Below are positions 1-9,752 of a stretch of DNA of 64,000 nucleotides, in pieces. Where the stretch lies: assembly GCA_947492905.1 (NCBI GenBank), contig CANLOL010000001.1, positions 970,578-1,034,577 of the forward strand. The letters run 5' to 3'. Origin of the DNA: an uncultured Sphingorhabdus sp. (GTDB lineage Bacteria > Pseudomonadota > Alphaproteobacteria > Sphingomonadales > Sphingomonadaceae). Numbering within the stretch: position 1 is the stretch's first letter; every line of letters begins with the position of its first letter. Made by a program: the position numbers and the translations under genes. Under the pieces are notes generated by a model. The model was not told the DNA's origin, did no database searches, and saw only the letters and a program-made list of their open reading frames with translations.

Positions 1-1354
<1,354 letters not shown>

Positions 1355-1362
1355 TATCATAA

Positions 1363-1386
1363 TCATATAAAGATATCTTTATATGA
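1363..1386. promoter_or_regulatory. Perfect 24-bp palindrome, probable operator of the ArsR/metF operon
   Basis: The half-site TCATATAAAGAT is followed directly by its exact reverse complement ATCTTTATATGA. It sits immediately upstream of the ArsR-methyltransferase start and even contains the alternative ATG at 1366. Position and symmetry are what is expected of an autoregulatory site for a dimeric winged-helix repressor. It could also influence the divergent lipoprotein genes (start 1539), though these are about 150 bp away. Binding by this regulator is inferred. Confidence 0.75.
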
Positions 1387-1538
1387 GGTCAATCAAAGAT
1401 GCATATTTTAGCAAATATAATATTATAGCGGGGTTTTATGGCCCAAATTTCGGCATATCATTATGTTTTACGCATAGAGCATTGCTAAGTCAGCCGCCTA
1501 ATGGCATATATTGCGCAAATAACATCAAGAGGCAATCC

Positions 1539-1787
1539 ATGAAAAAAGCATCAATAATCCTTTTAGTTTCAACAAGCTTAGCTCTTGCGGCATGCAATAG
1601 CGAAGAAGAAGTGCCCGTTGAACCAGAGATTGAAGAGGTGGAAACGAGCGAAGAAGATGCGTTAGAAGATGCTATTGAAAATGCCGAAAGCGCAGCCGAT
1701 GCAATGGGCAAGGAATTATCCGATGCTACTGCACCAGAAGTAGCCCCTGAACCGGTTGCTAATTCGAGCGAAGATGAAACAGAATAA
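1539..1787 (+). CDS. Small acidic lipoprotein, function unknown
   Basis: An 82-residue protein with a lipoprotein signal peptide: MKKASIILLVSTSLALAAC, where LAAC is the lipobox and the Cys is at residue 19. The mature part is almost entirely Glu, Asp, Ala and Val, without a recognisable fold. I place the start at the ATG at 1539 because AAGAGG lies at a good distance before it and a signal peptide starts there; longer upstream readings add a non-signal sequence. Its stop codon overlaps the start of a second small lipoprotein in another frame. Such short acidic lipoproteins are common in sphingomonads; no function can be assigned. Confidence 0.7.
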   Translation: MKKASIILLVSTSLALAACNSEEEVPVEPEIEEVETSEEDALEDAIENAESAADAMGKELSDATAPEVAPEPVANSSEDETE

Positions 1788-1962
1788 TATAAGCAAATTA
1801 TGGATTGCGGCTATGGCATTAGCATTGATGTCGTGCGCCGATGATAGCACCGATCTTGTATCAGAGCGCGATCAAAAGATGCTCGATGAGGCCGCCGAAA
1901 AACTGGATGAGCAAATGCCCGAAGCGCGCGCAGAACGCATTTCCGAAGGACAAGAAGAATAA
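1774..1962 (+). CDS. Second small lipoprotein, function unknown
   Basis: A 62-residue protein starting MKQNNISKLW with a short hydrophobic stretch and a lipobox (LMSC, Cys near residue 18), followed by a charged, probably helical tail (ERDQKMLDEAAEKLDEQMPE). The ATG at 1774 lies inside the last codons of the preceding lipoprotein gene, with GAGCGAAG acting as a possible ribosome site, so the two are probably translationally coupled. The overlap of two lipoprotein genes in different frames argues that both are real. Function is unknown. Confidence 0.6.
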   Translation: MKQNNISKLWIAAMALALMSCADDSTDLVSERDQKMLDEAAEKLDEQMPEARAERISEGQEE

Positions 1963-2007
1963 TCTCTCAACCACGCTGCATATGCGTTATTATAGACTAT
2001 CCGCATC

Positions 2008-3111
2008 CTATCTATGATGGCGCGCCACAGCACGGGTAACTGATTGCATGAGGCGCATTCTCTCTGGCACGCTAGCCGTTGTATCAGCCAATAGCACCGC
2101 CACTGCATAGCGCGTTCCATCGGGAGCGGTCATAATACCAATATCATTATAGCCTGTTGAAACTGGCGGTAAGTCTTGGCCAGTGCCAGTTTTATGCAGA
2201 AACTGCCATCCCGCAGGAACGCCAGCCTTAAGGCGTCGAGGCCCGCTCGTGACGCGTGTCAGAAGGTTGAGCAATAATTTGGATGATGCCGACGATAATA
2301 AATCATATTTGGATAATCTATCTAGTGCATTGACCAGAGCATCGGGCGTTGCGCCATCTATTGGGTCAGCCAAATATTTGTCCAAAGCCCGCTTGCGTTG
2401 TTCGCGCGGTAAATTGGCTCTAGCGGTATAGAATTTCCGGCCCACGCTATATTCTTGGCGCCATTCAATACCTGCGATACCGCTTTGTAATAAGCGCTCA
2501 CCAGGGCCAAATCGTATGCGGCCTAGCCTTCTGTTAGAGATAAATCGGCGTACAGCCTCTGGCCCGCCAGCGGTGCGCAATAGGCTGTCATTTGCTGTAT
2601 TGTCGCTCTTAATTATTGCGCGCTCCATAAGGCTGCGAATGGATTCTGTAACCTCGCCATTACGGATGACTTGTGTTCTTATGGGTTGGTGAAAAACGGC
2701 CAAGTCATTTTTCGTAATCTTCACGGGATCAGCGAGCGATAAACGCCTTTTGTCGACTTGATCTAATATCGTCATAGCAACCCAGACTTTGGACACGCTT
2801 TGTTGCGGAAAGAGATCATTGAGGCGCTTTCCAATGGTCCAATCGCCATCAATGCGCCGCACCGCTATGCCAGTTTTACCCGGAAATTTGCGCCATAATT
2901 CATGGATGTCGCGTTCTAATGCCGCTTTTGCTGCGCGCCGTTCGCTGGCAATATCGCGCTTTGGTGGGGTTGGTTGCTGGGCATTATTATTAGTCTGACT
3001 GGTTCTGGGGGGCTGGGTTTGCGAAGTGCTAGGCTCATTGCCCGATGTAATACAACCACTCAACAGCATCGTAATCGTAATTATTATCGCCCAATACCGC
3101 ACCATATTCAT
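2008..3111 (-). CDS. Class A beta-lactamase-like serine hydrolase lipoprotein
   Basis: The protein has 367 residues. The N-terminus is a lipoprotein signal (ITMLLSGC), then a Pro/Asn/Gln-rich linker to about residue 55. The serine penicillin-recognition motifs are present in order: SVSK (nucleophile Ser and Lys), SDN (IIKSDNTAND) and KTG (FLHKTGTGQD). These define a class A beta-lactamase/DD-peptidase fold in the periplasm. The omega-loop motif ExxLN of active class A enzymes is not evident; the stretch before DPIDGATP, equivalent to the RDTTTP region, is rich in Arg and Lys and longer than usual. It may therefore be a slow beta-lactamase, an esterase or a peptidoglycan-related hydrolase. It stands alone on the minus strand. 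Confidence 0.8.
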   Translation of the reverse strand: MNMVRYWAIIITITMLLSGCITSGNEPSTSQTQPPRTSQTNNNAQQPTPPKRDIASERRAAKAALERDIHELWRKFPGKTGIAVRRIDGDWTIGKRLNDLFPQQSVSKVWVAMTILDQVDKRRLSLADPVKITKNDLAVFHQPIRTQVIRNGEVTESIRSLMERAIIKSDNTANDSLLRTAGGPEAVRRFISNRRLGRIRFGPGERLLQSGIAGIEWRQEYSVGRKFYTARANLPREQRKRALDKYLADPIDGATPDALVNALDRLSKYDLLSSASSKLLLNLLTRVTSGPRRLKAGVPAGWQFLHKTGTGQDLPPVSTGYNDIGIMTAPDGTRYAVAVLLADTTASVPERMRLMQSVTRAVARHHR

Positions 3112-3354
3112 AAAATCATTCCCATATTAACACGCAATCATTAATCCAATACTCAACTAAATACTGGGACTTAGACTCTGTAACCATATTTGCGATGAAC
3201 GATTCATGACAAACGGTAAATTGCGTTAAAATAATTTATACAATCTTTTTTACGTCCTTTGGACATCAAAACATTTGTACCATAGCCGCTTTCGCGCCAT
3301 GATGTATGAATTAAGACTCGTTCACGCGTAATGAGCCAATAGATTGAGGATATA

Positions 3355-4935
3355 ATGGATAATCAAAGCGAGATATTTTTGGGCCTTGGCAATGGAGAAA
3401 AACAAAGCCTGAACCTTAGCCGTGCCAATCGGCATGGGTTGATAGCAGGGGCAACCGGCACGGGTAAAACCGTCACGCTCCAAGGATTAGCTGAGAGTTT
3501 TTCTGCGCAAGGTGTTCCAGTATTTTTGGCCGATGTTAAGGGCGATTTATCGGGCATAGCTATGGAAGGCAGCAGCAGTTTCAAACATGCTGATAAATTA
3601 GAAGGCCGCGCCAAAGAATTGGGCATGGATAATTATAGCTATAGCGATAATCCAGCGATATTCTGGGATCTCTATGGAGAGCAAGGCCATCCTATACGCA
3701 CAACAATCACCGAAATGGGGCCATTATTATTGGCGCGATTGATGGATTTGAATGACACCCAAGAAGGCGTGCTCAACATTGTGTTTCGCTATGCCGATGA
3801 GCAAGGCTTGCTCTTGCTCAATCTTGATGATTTGCAATCGATGCTGGCTTATACGGCGGAAAATGCCAAGGAGCTCTCTGCTAAATATGGTAATGTTACC
3901 AAAGCCTCTGTTGGTGCAATTCAACGTCAGCTCTTATCGCTTGATAGCCAAGGCGCGGGCAATTTCTTTGGTGAACCAGCATTGGAAATTGATGACTTTC
4001 TAAAATGTGATGAACAAGGGCGCGGCTATATCAATATATTAGCCGCCGATAAATTGATGCGCAGCCAAAAATTATATGCAACATTTTTGCTCTGGCTCTT
4101 ATCGGAATTATTTGAAACATTGCCAGAAGTTGGCGATCCTGAAAAACCCAAATTGGTGTTCTTTTTTGATGAAGCGCATTTATTATTCGAAGATGCTCCG
4201 AAAGCATTAGAAAATAAAATTGAACAAGTGGTGCGCCTCATTCGTTCCAAAGGCGTTGGCGTCTATTTTGTCACACAAAATCCAATTGATATTCCAGAGG
4301 ATATTGCTGGACAATTGGGCAATCGTGTTCAGCATGCTTTGCGGGCTTTTACGCCGCGCGATAAAAAAGCGATTAAAGCTGCGGCGGATACATTTCGTAT
4401 CAATCCAGATTTGGATGTCGAGGAAGCTATTACCGAGCTAAAGGTTGGTGAGGCCTTGGTTTCAACATTATTAGAAGATGGTGCGCCCTCTATTGTGCAG
4501 CGCACATTGATTAAACCGCCGCGCTCTCGCCTTGGCCCGCTGACGAAAAAAGAACGCGCAATCATCAACAGCATATCGCCCTATGATGGTAAATATGATG
4601 AGATGATAGACCGCGAGTCTGCCGAAGAAATTTTGCTGCAAAAAGTGAAAGATGCCACCGAAACAGCAGCAGAAGTAGAAGAAAAAGGCGAAAAAGAAGT
4701 TGGTAAGCGCTCGCGCAAAAGCAAATCAATTTGGCAAAAAGCTATGGAGCGCGGATCGAAGGCTGCCATGGGGTCTGCTGCAAGTGTAGCGGCAGGCGCT
4801 ATTTTGGGTAAAAAATCGCGGGCCAATCCAGGTAAAACGGCGGCGACATCTGCTGTGGGGTCCATTGTGACCGATTTGGCAGGCCCTATTGCGGGCCGCT
4901 TTGTGCGCAATTTAATCGGTGGTCTAATGCGGTAA
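3355..4935 (+). CDS. HerA-like ATPase, DUF853 (YjgR) family
   Basis: A 526-residue cytoplasmic P-loop ATPase. The Walker A motif is GATGTGKT (residues about 32-39) and Walker B is LVFFFDEAH (about 265-273). [33 protein letters not shown] is a stretch typical of the HerA/FtsK-like DUF853 family (quoted here only as landmarks YFVTQNP and LGNRVQHAL). The C-terminus past residue 430 is a charged coiled-coil-like segment followed by an Ala/Gly-rich part. Homologues are widespread but their task is not settled; a DNA translocase or helicase role is inferred from HerA. The start is supported by GAGGAT upstream. A Sel1-repeat gene follows after 11 bp and is probably co-transcribed. Confidence 0.88.
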   Translation: MDNQSEIFLGLGNGEKQSLNLSRANRHGLIAGATGTGKTVTLQGLAESFSAQGVPVFLADVKGDLSGIAMEGSSSFKHADKLEGRAKELGMDNYSYSDNPAIFWDLYGEQGHPIRTTITEMGPLLLARLMDLNDTQEGVLNIVFRYADEQGLLLLNLDDLQSMLAYTAENAKELSAKYGNVTKASVGAIQRQLLSLDSQGAGNFFGEPALEIDDFLKCDEQGRGYINILAADKLMRSQKLYATFLLWLLSELFETLPEVGDPEKPKLVFFFDEAHLLFEDAPKALENKIEQVVRLIRSKGVGVYFVTQNPIDIPEDIAGQLGNRVQHALRAFTPRDKKAIKAAADTFRINPDLDVEEAITELKVGEALVSTLLEDGAPSIVQRTLIKPPRSRLGPLTKKERAIINSISPYDGKYDEMIDRESAEEILLQKVKDATETAAEVEEKGEKEVGKRSRKSKSIWQKAMERGSKAAMGSAASVAAGAILGKKSRANPGKTAATSAVGSIVTDLAGPIAGRFVRNLIGGLMR

Positions 4936-4946
4936 AGGAGTGGTTT

Positions 4947-6374
4947 ATGCGTTTGGGGTTTATATCAATTTTTGCACTATTCGCCTGCGCTTCTCTATCG
5001 GCGCAAGATGATAGCGTCGATACAGAGGCCGAAGGTGCTGCACTAGCTGTTCTTCAAAATGGGGAAGTCAATTATTGCGAAGACAATGATGAAATTAAAG
5101 TCGAAGAAGCAGAAGATGCAGAAGCATCCGAAGAAAAAGACTGCGTGATTGATACCCGAACAGAAGAAGAAAAAACTGCCGAATTAAAGCGCAAAAATAC
5201 CATTAAGGCTCTCAAAAAGCTCGCTAGTAAATATGAAGAAGAGGAAGAGTTTGGAAAGCAGTTTTTGGTCTATAATCGCTGGGCAACATTGATAGATGGA
5301 GAAGGTTTTTTCAAACTTGCTGATGCTTATCAAAAGGGAATTGGCACCAAAGAAGACAAAGCATTAGCCTTTCAAAATTATAAAAAAGCGGCTGATCTCA
5401 AATATACAAAAGCTTATCTTATCCTTGGTAAGGCCTATGCCAATGGCGAAGGCGTTGCAAAAGATTTGGCAAAATCCGCTATATATTATCAATTGGCCAG
5501 CGATGATGGCAATCAAGAAGGCCATTATCTATTATCGCAAAGCTATGCCAATGGCGAAGGCGTTAAAAAAGATTTGGATAAAGCCTTTATTTTGGCCAAG
5601 AAAGCAGCAGATAAAAATCATCAAGAGGCCATAAATTATATTGCCCAATCCTATGAAATTGGTGACGGGGTAGAGGCTAATATTGAATTATCCAATGCTT
5701 GGTATTTAAAAGGAGCCAGCCTTGGCAATGCTTATGCGCAATATCATTTGGGCAATCATTTTGATGGTGCTTTTGGTATGGTCGAAAATAATGATTTGGC
5801 CAATCAATGGTATATGCTGGCGGCGGGAAATGGTGAATTAGAAGCTATGTCTGTACTGGGCAGAAATTACCGCGATGGCGAGGGATTTGACAAAGATATT
5901 GAAATGGCCATCACTTGGTTTACCAAGGCTTCTGATCTTGGCCATAATCCATCGAAGGTTTATTTGGCTGATCTCTATCTGGATGGTAAGGACTTAGATA
6001 AGGATAAGCAAAAAGCGCTGGCGCTCTATAAAGAAGCGATAGAAGCGGACAGTAGTTTTGCTATGATAGAGCTTGCGCGCTCTTATGATTATGGCTTGCT
6101 CAGATATCGCGGCAATGGCGAAAAACTGCGTCTTTATCGTAAAGCGGCGCAACTGGGTGACCCCAGAGGGATGCGTTATGTAGCGCAGGCTTATCATTAT
6201 GGCGCCGAAGTAGAGAAAGACATTCCAGAGGCAATCACATGGTATCGCAAAGCTGCAACAGCGGGCGATACTGTATCAGAACGGCGATTAAAACGCTTGC
6301 TCGATAAAGATGAGAAGACAGATGAAGATGAGGCCGTTCAGGCGATTTTAGATACAGCAGAAGCAGCAAGTTGA
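4947..6374 (+). CDS. Sel1-repeat (TPR-like) exported protein
   Basis: A 475-residue protein with a signal peptide (cleavage near SLSAQ, residue 21), an acidic Glu-rich segment to about residue 80, and then about nine Sel1 repeats of 36 residues, seen as recurring A..YY..A...G...A and YANGEGV/KDL units (for example YANGEGVAKDLAKSAIYY). Sel1 arrays are protein-protein interaction scaffolds, in the periplasm here. Tandem internal similarity is clear even at DNA level near 5430-5580. An AAAGGAG ribosome site directly follows the stop of the HerA-like gene, so the pair is an operon. No specific partner can be named. Confidence 0.9.
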   Translation: MRLGFISIFALFACASLSAQDDSVDTEAEGAALAVLQNGEVNYCEDNDEIKVEEAEDAEASEEKDCVIDTRTEEEKTAELKRKNTIKALKKLASKYEEEEEFGKQFLVYNRWATLIDGEGFFKLADAYQKGIGTKEDKALAFQNYKKAADLKYTKAYLILGKAYANGEGVAKDLAKSAIYYQLASDDGNQEGHYLLSQSYANGEGVKKDLDKAFILAKKAADKNHQEAINYIAQSYEIGDGVEANIELSNAWYLKGASLGNAYAQYHLGNHFDGAFGMVENNDLANQWYMLAAGNGELEAMSVLGRNYRDGEGFDKDIEMAITWFTKASDLGHNPSKVYLADLYLDGKDLDKDKQKALALYKEAIEADSSFAMIELARSYDYGLLRYRGNGEKLRLYRKAAQLGDPRGMRYVAQAYHYGAEVEKDIPEAITWYRKAATAGDTVSERRLKRLLDKDEKTDEDEAVQAILDTAEAAS

Positions 6375-6392
6375 TAAAATTTTAATGGCTAT

Positions 6393-7472
6393 TTAAGCGA
6401 TAGAAATTTTGAAATCTTCAAATATTAATCGCGGACCAGATTGGAATTTTTTGAACCCAAGGCCGTTGATTTGATCGAGCATAGCATCGCACGAAGCCCT
6501 ATCAGACAGCGATGCATAATGATCCAAGGGCCGCTGCAACATCCATAGGCTAAATGGTATTGCTATGCGCTGGCCTATAGTGCCTTCAACCGTAAATTCT
6601 GTCATGCCAACAGCACGAGGAATCTCTGTATTTGGGTTTTGTGTTGACCAATCTCGTAGCATATTAGCGGTGTTTTGCAGATATGGAATATGTTCATCCA
6701 TCATACGTTTTAAGATAGGAAATAATGTTTCTGGCACTTCGTCATCGGGTAAAAAATCACCTGATAAAGGGCTTTCCACATTGACCATACGCTCAACCCA
6801 TTTAGCGACTTTTGGGGCCAATCTATGCATGATTTCGCCAGAGGCTGGATCGCGATAAAGATGCGCATAGAGCGGTCCAATAAGGCCATAATCACCGATG
6901 GAAGGCCGTGATCCCAATAGATAATCATATTGGGTGAAATGCGCGTTGAGATCGCCAAGCAAGGCTTCGTAAGATTTTTCTATCGCAGGGATAGTTACAT
7001 CATTGATACCAAGCATTGGCACAAAACCACGAAAGGTTGAACCGCGCTCTTTGCCCATTGCATATTGGGCTGCTTTATCGCCATCGGGCAATGCGACTTT
7101 ACCAAATTGACCATAGACCCATTCTTCGTTATAATTCCAACGATAATGCATAGCGGGAATAACAAGCCATTCATCGCCAAAGGTTTCGAGCAAGAGCGCT
7201 ACCAATTTTTGTTTGGGTGTATCAGGATAGATAGACGGCCCATCGGTAATGGCTTCATAATGATCGATAATAAGCGTTGTATCTTGGAGGATTGATGCAT
7301 CAGCAGTTTGCACTACGGGCATAACAGGGCGACCAACAGCAGGAATGATTATGTCACGATAAATATCGGGATGCGCCAATTGTTCGCGATAGTCGATATT
7401 CTTCCAGTCCATATAGGCGCGGGCTTTCCCCGAATATAGCGACAGGGGGGCGGCGTATAAAATATCAGTCAT
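6393..7472 (-). CDS. Glutathione S-transferase-like protein, extended C-terminus
   Basis: 359 residues. Residues 1-80 form a thioredoxin-like GST N-terminal domain (LYSGKARAYMDWKNIDYRE, then VMPVVQTADASILQDTTLI, with the cis-Pro of the PVM/V motif). A helical GST C-terminal domain follows, with LLGSRPSIGDYGLIGPLYAHL as the N-capping region. About 100 residues are added beyond the usual 200-230. The extended tail is not a second GST domain that I can recognise. The gene is convergent with the Sel1 gene, 18 bp apart. Substrate is unknown; a detoxification or dehalogenation role is only a family-level guess. Confidence 0.82.
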   Translation of the reverse strand: MTDILYAAPLSLYSGKARAYMDWKNIDYREQLAHPDIYRDIIIPAVGRPVMPVVQTADASILQDTTLIIDHYEAITDGPSIYPDTPKQKLVALLLETFGDEWLVIPAMHYRWNYNEEWVYGQFGKVALPDGDKAAQYAMGKERGSTFRGFVPMLGINDVTIPAIEKSYEALLGDLNAHFTQYDYLLGSRPSIGDYGLIGPLYAHLYRDPASGEIMHRLAPKVAKWVERMVNVESPLSGDFLPDDEVPETLFPILKRMMDEHIPYLQNTANMLRDWSTQNPNTEIPRAVGMTEFTVEGTIGQRIAIPFSLWMLQRPLDHYASLSDRASCDAMLDQINGLGFKKFQSGPRLIFEDFKISIA

Positions 7473-7523
7473 AGCTATTCTCTATTGTTATTGCCTTCAG
7501 CTTTATGGGCCAAGAACATAAGT

Positions 7524-7916
7524 TTATTTTAGGAAATGTGCTGAAATATCTTTGGCAATGCGCACGGGGCGCTGTGTATCGGCGCAAACACAGCACCAGC
7601 TGGATGTGATTTCAGCAACGACATCTTCGCCTCTGCGAATCACTGTTTGGTAAAATGCGCGTGCACCATGAATTTTTTCCAATAAAACATCGGCGATAAT
7701 ATCATCTTCTAAAAACGCTGGCTTGCGATAGGTAATCTCATGTTTCAGGGCAACCCAGAGATGGGTCGTAACAGCCTCTGATGGTGCAAATTTTTCCCAA
7801 TGCGCGATTACGGCATCTTGTACCCATGTTAGATAATTTGCATTATTAACATGGCCCATGAAATCAATGTCACGCGGCAATATAGAGATAGGATGCTGAT
7901 GCTTATTTGTTGACAC
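7524..7916 (-). CDS. Acyl-CoA thioesterase, hotdog fold (4HBT type)
   Basis: 130 residues from a GTG start. The motif LPRDIDFMGHVNNANYLTW is the signature of 4-hydroxybenzoyl-CoA-type thioesterases, with the catalytic Asp in RDID. The longer reading that begins with TTG at 7955 would add 13 residues containing Cys and Phe not seen in the family, and would put coding sequence over the inverted repeats at 7911-7954; the GTG at 7916-7914 gives the usual 10-residue lead to the motif. Substrate chain length is not predictable. A related protein is encoded at 14664-15068. The gene is divergent from the GST gene at 8036. Confidence 0.8.
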   Translation of the reverse strand: MSTNKHQHPISILPRDIDFMGHVNNANYLTWVQDAVIAHWEKFAPSEAVTTHLWVALKHEITYRKPAFLEDDIIADVLLEKIHGARAFYQTVIRRGEDVVAEITSSWCCVCADTQRPVRIAKDISAHFLK

Positions 7917-7954
7917 TATAAAATACTCACAAAATTTTACTGACAATAGTGTCA
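7911..7954. promoter_or_regulatory. Three TGACA half-sites in the divergent promoter region
   Basis: TGACACTA at 7911-7918 is matched by TAGTGTCA at 7947-7954, and TGACA at 7941-7945 forms a second inverted pair with TGTCA at 7950-7954 (4-bp spacer). They lie between the thioesterase and the divergent GST gene. This could be an operator for a dimeric regulator shared by both genes, or a hairpin. The regulator is not identifiable. Confidence 0.4.
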
Positions 7955-8035
7955 ATTAATAAAAATTGATAGAGCTAATTTGACCATGCTGATTATTCAT
8001 ACAATAAACCAGTAAAGCATTGAGGAGAGGAAAAT

Positions 8036-8731
8036 ATGAAATTATACCAGTTCAAAGCAGGGCGCGGTGTTCCTAATTTCAGTCCATTTTGTATGAAAGC
8101 CGCCATCCTTTTGAAAATGGCAGATATTAATTATGATGAAGTGATAATATCCGACCCTAGCAAAGCACCCAAAGGCAAATTACCCTATATTGCGGATGGT
8201 GATAATATTATCGCTGATAGTGCATTGATTAAAATCTATTTGGAAAAAAACTATAAAGTTGATTTTGATGCAGGTTTGAGTAGCGAGCAAAAAGCAATTT
8301 CCCATGCTTTCGCTAGAATGATCGAGGAGCGTTTTTATTGGGTGATTGTTTATAACAGGTGGATTGATAAGAAAAATTGGCCGTCAATAAAAGAGTTTTG
8401 GTTTTCATCTATGCCGCCAATAGTGCGCAATATCATCCCCATTATCGCACAAAAACAAGTTCGAGCAAGGATCAAAGCGCATGGATTAGGCAATCATTCT
8501 GCAAGCGATATTTATGCCTTCGGTGCGCAAGACCTATCTGCAATGTCGGCGCAATTGGGCGATAAAGATTTTATGTTTGGTGACACTCCCACCAGTTTAG
8601 ATACGACTGCTTATCCCATGATTGCCAATGCATTGTTAAAAGAATTTGACGGACCATTGGTAGATGCAGCATCACAATTTGATAATTTCAGCCCTTATGT
8701 AGAGCGTTGTCAAAAATTGTGGTTTGAATGA
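8036..8731 (+). CDS. GST-fold protein of the FAX/metaxin-like group
   Basis: 231 residues. The N-terminus MKLYQFKAGRGVPNFSPFCMKAAILLKMADINYDE, quoted by landmarks LYQFKAGRG and NFSPFCMK, with PKGKLPYIADG and DSALIKIYLE, is the thioredoxin-like domain of failed-axon-connections-type GSTs. The C-terminus ends with TSLDTTAYPMIANALL, matching the D-x-x-x-F/Y motif of the C-terminal helical domain. The start is preceded by GAGGAGAGGAAAAT, a strong ribosome site. These proteins are found in many Gram-negative bacteria but their substrate is unknown. The gene shares an upstream region with the divergent thioesterase. Confidence 0.8.
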   Translation: MKLYQFKAGRGVPNFSPFCMKAAILLKMADINYDEVIISDPSKAPKGKLPYIADGDNIIADSALIKIYLEKNYKVDFDAGLSSEQKAISHAFARMIEERFYWVIVYNRWIDKKNWPSIKEFWFSSMPPIVRNIIPIIAQKQVRARIKAHGLGNHSASDIYAFGAQDLSAMSAQLGDKDFMFGDTPTSLDTTAYPMIANALLKEFDGPLVDAASQFDNFSPYVERCQKLWFE

Positions 8732-8750
8732 ATGTATTGAGCGCGTTTAT

Positions 8751-9209
8751 TTACCCTCGGCCACGATAGCCTTGTACGCCTTGGTCGGGCAGCCACAGCC
8801 CCTTTGGAGGTTCACCCGATTGCCAAAAAACATCAATGGGAATGCCGCCGCGCGGATACCAATATCCGCCAATACGTAACCATTTAGGCTGCATTTCATC
8901 AAATAATCTTTTGCCAATGCCCACCGTGCAATCTTCATGAAAAGCAGCATGGTTGCGAAAAGAACCCAAGAATAATTTTAAGGATTTGGATTCAACTATG
9001 GTTTTTTCGGGGGCATAATCAATGACGATATGCGCAAAATCCGGCTGACCCGTTACGGGGCATAATGAAGTAAATTCAGGCGTTACAAAGCGCGTCAGAT
9101 AAAGCTCTTCTGAGCGCGGATTGGGCACATAATCCAATATGGCTTCTTCGGGTGTTTGCGGTAGCTTGCTATCTTGTCCCAAATATTTGGGGTTTAATGT
9201 ATCGCTCAT
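8751..9209 (-). CDS. queF: NADPH-dependent 7-cyano-7-deazaguanine (preQ0) reductase
   Basis: 152 residues, the short unimodular type of QueF. Signature elements are [14 protein letters not shown], which carries the catalytic Cys that forms the thioimide with preQ0, the ESKSLKLFL motif (NADPH-binding and QueF signature), and the conserved FHEDCTV near the C-terminal part. The enzyme makes preQ1 for queuosine modification of tRNA wobble positions. A GAGGA ribosome site precedes the ATG. No other queuosine gene is in the window. It lies 20 bp after a thioesterase gene on the same strand and may be co-transcribed with it. Confidence 0.96.
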   Translation of the reverse strand: MSDTLNPKYLGQDSKLPQTPEEAILDYVPNPRSEELYLTRFVTPEFTSLCPVTGQPDFAHIVIDYAPEKTIVESKSLKLFLGSFRNHAAFHEDCTVGIGKRLFDEMQPKWLRIGGYWYPRGGIPIDVFWQSGEPPKGLWLPDQGVQGYRGRG

Positions 9210-9229
9210 TGCATATCCTCTTTATTGGT

Positions 9230-9706
9230 TCAGCTGCTTGGAGCTACTCTTTCAAAATTTGTAATAATATCACGAATTGAGTTTGGCAGAGCCGCGCTTT
9301 TTTGGGCCTTCATATCAAAGTAAACATAAGTGACATGTACGAGGTTGATGATTTCATCCTCTTTCATCATAGCCGTTTGGAGCGTGAAGCTGCTCTTTCC
9401 GATGCGCGATGTACGGACAGCCAAATCTAAGATATCATCGAATTTTGCAGGGGCGCGAAAATCTACATCAGCATGACGCGCCATAATCTCACCGCCAAGA
9501 TTTTCAAACAATTCCATCGTTTTATGGCTCTCGCCAGGGTTTGCAAAATCATTGAGCGCGCGAAAATAATCGGTCGATGCAATATCGGCATAAACCAGAT
9601 AATTGGCATTAAAGACGATATTTTGCATATCAGCTTCGTGATAACGCACCCGCAGCGGTGTAATAACGCGAAAATCCTCGCGGCTTATTTCTGAAGTTTC
9701 AGTCAT
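9230..9706 (-). CDS. Acyl-CoA thioesterase, YbgC/FadM-like hotdog protein
   Basis: 158 residues. VRYHEADMQNIVFNANYLVYAD is the hotdog signature in its YbgC form (landmarks VRYHEADMQ and NANYLVYAD, with Asp/His in the active-site area). The rest, HADVDFRAPAKFDD and ITNFERVA, fits the fold. AAGGGCAGATTA before the ATG gives a ribosome site. The gene precedes queF and may form a short transcription unit with it. It is only distantly similar to the two other thioesterases of the window. Physiological substrate unknown. Confidence 0.82.
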   Translation of the reverse strand: MTETSEISREDFRVITPLRVRYHEADMQNIVFNANYLVYADIASTDYFRALNDFANPGESHKTMELFENLGGEIMARHADVDFRAPAKFDDILDLAVRTSRIGKSSFTLQTAMMKEDEIINLVHVTYVYFDMKAQKSAALPNSIRDIITNFERVAPSS

Positions 9707-9752
9707 TAATCTGCCCTTGCAACCTGTGACTGGCTTGTCAATAGAGCCTCAA

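Noticed and set aside
1383-1538. N-terminal extension of the first small lipoprotein
   Set aside because: The open frame continues upstream, but it removes the signal peptide from the N-terminus and begins inside the operator palindrome; the ATG at 1539 has a good ribosome site.
7524-7955. TTG start of the first thioesterase
   Set aside because: It would place coding sequence over the inverted repeats and add an N-terminus not seen in the family; the GTG at 7916 is preferred.
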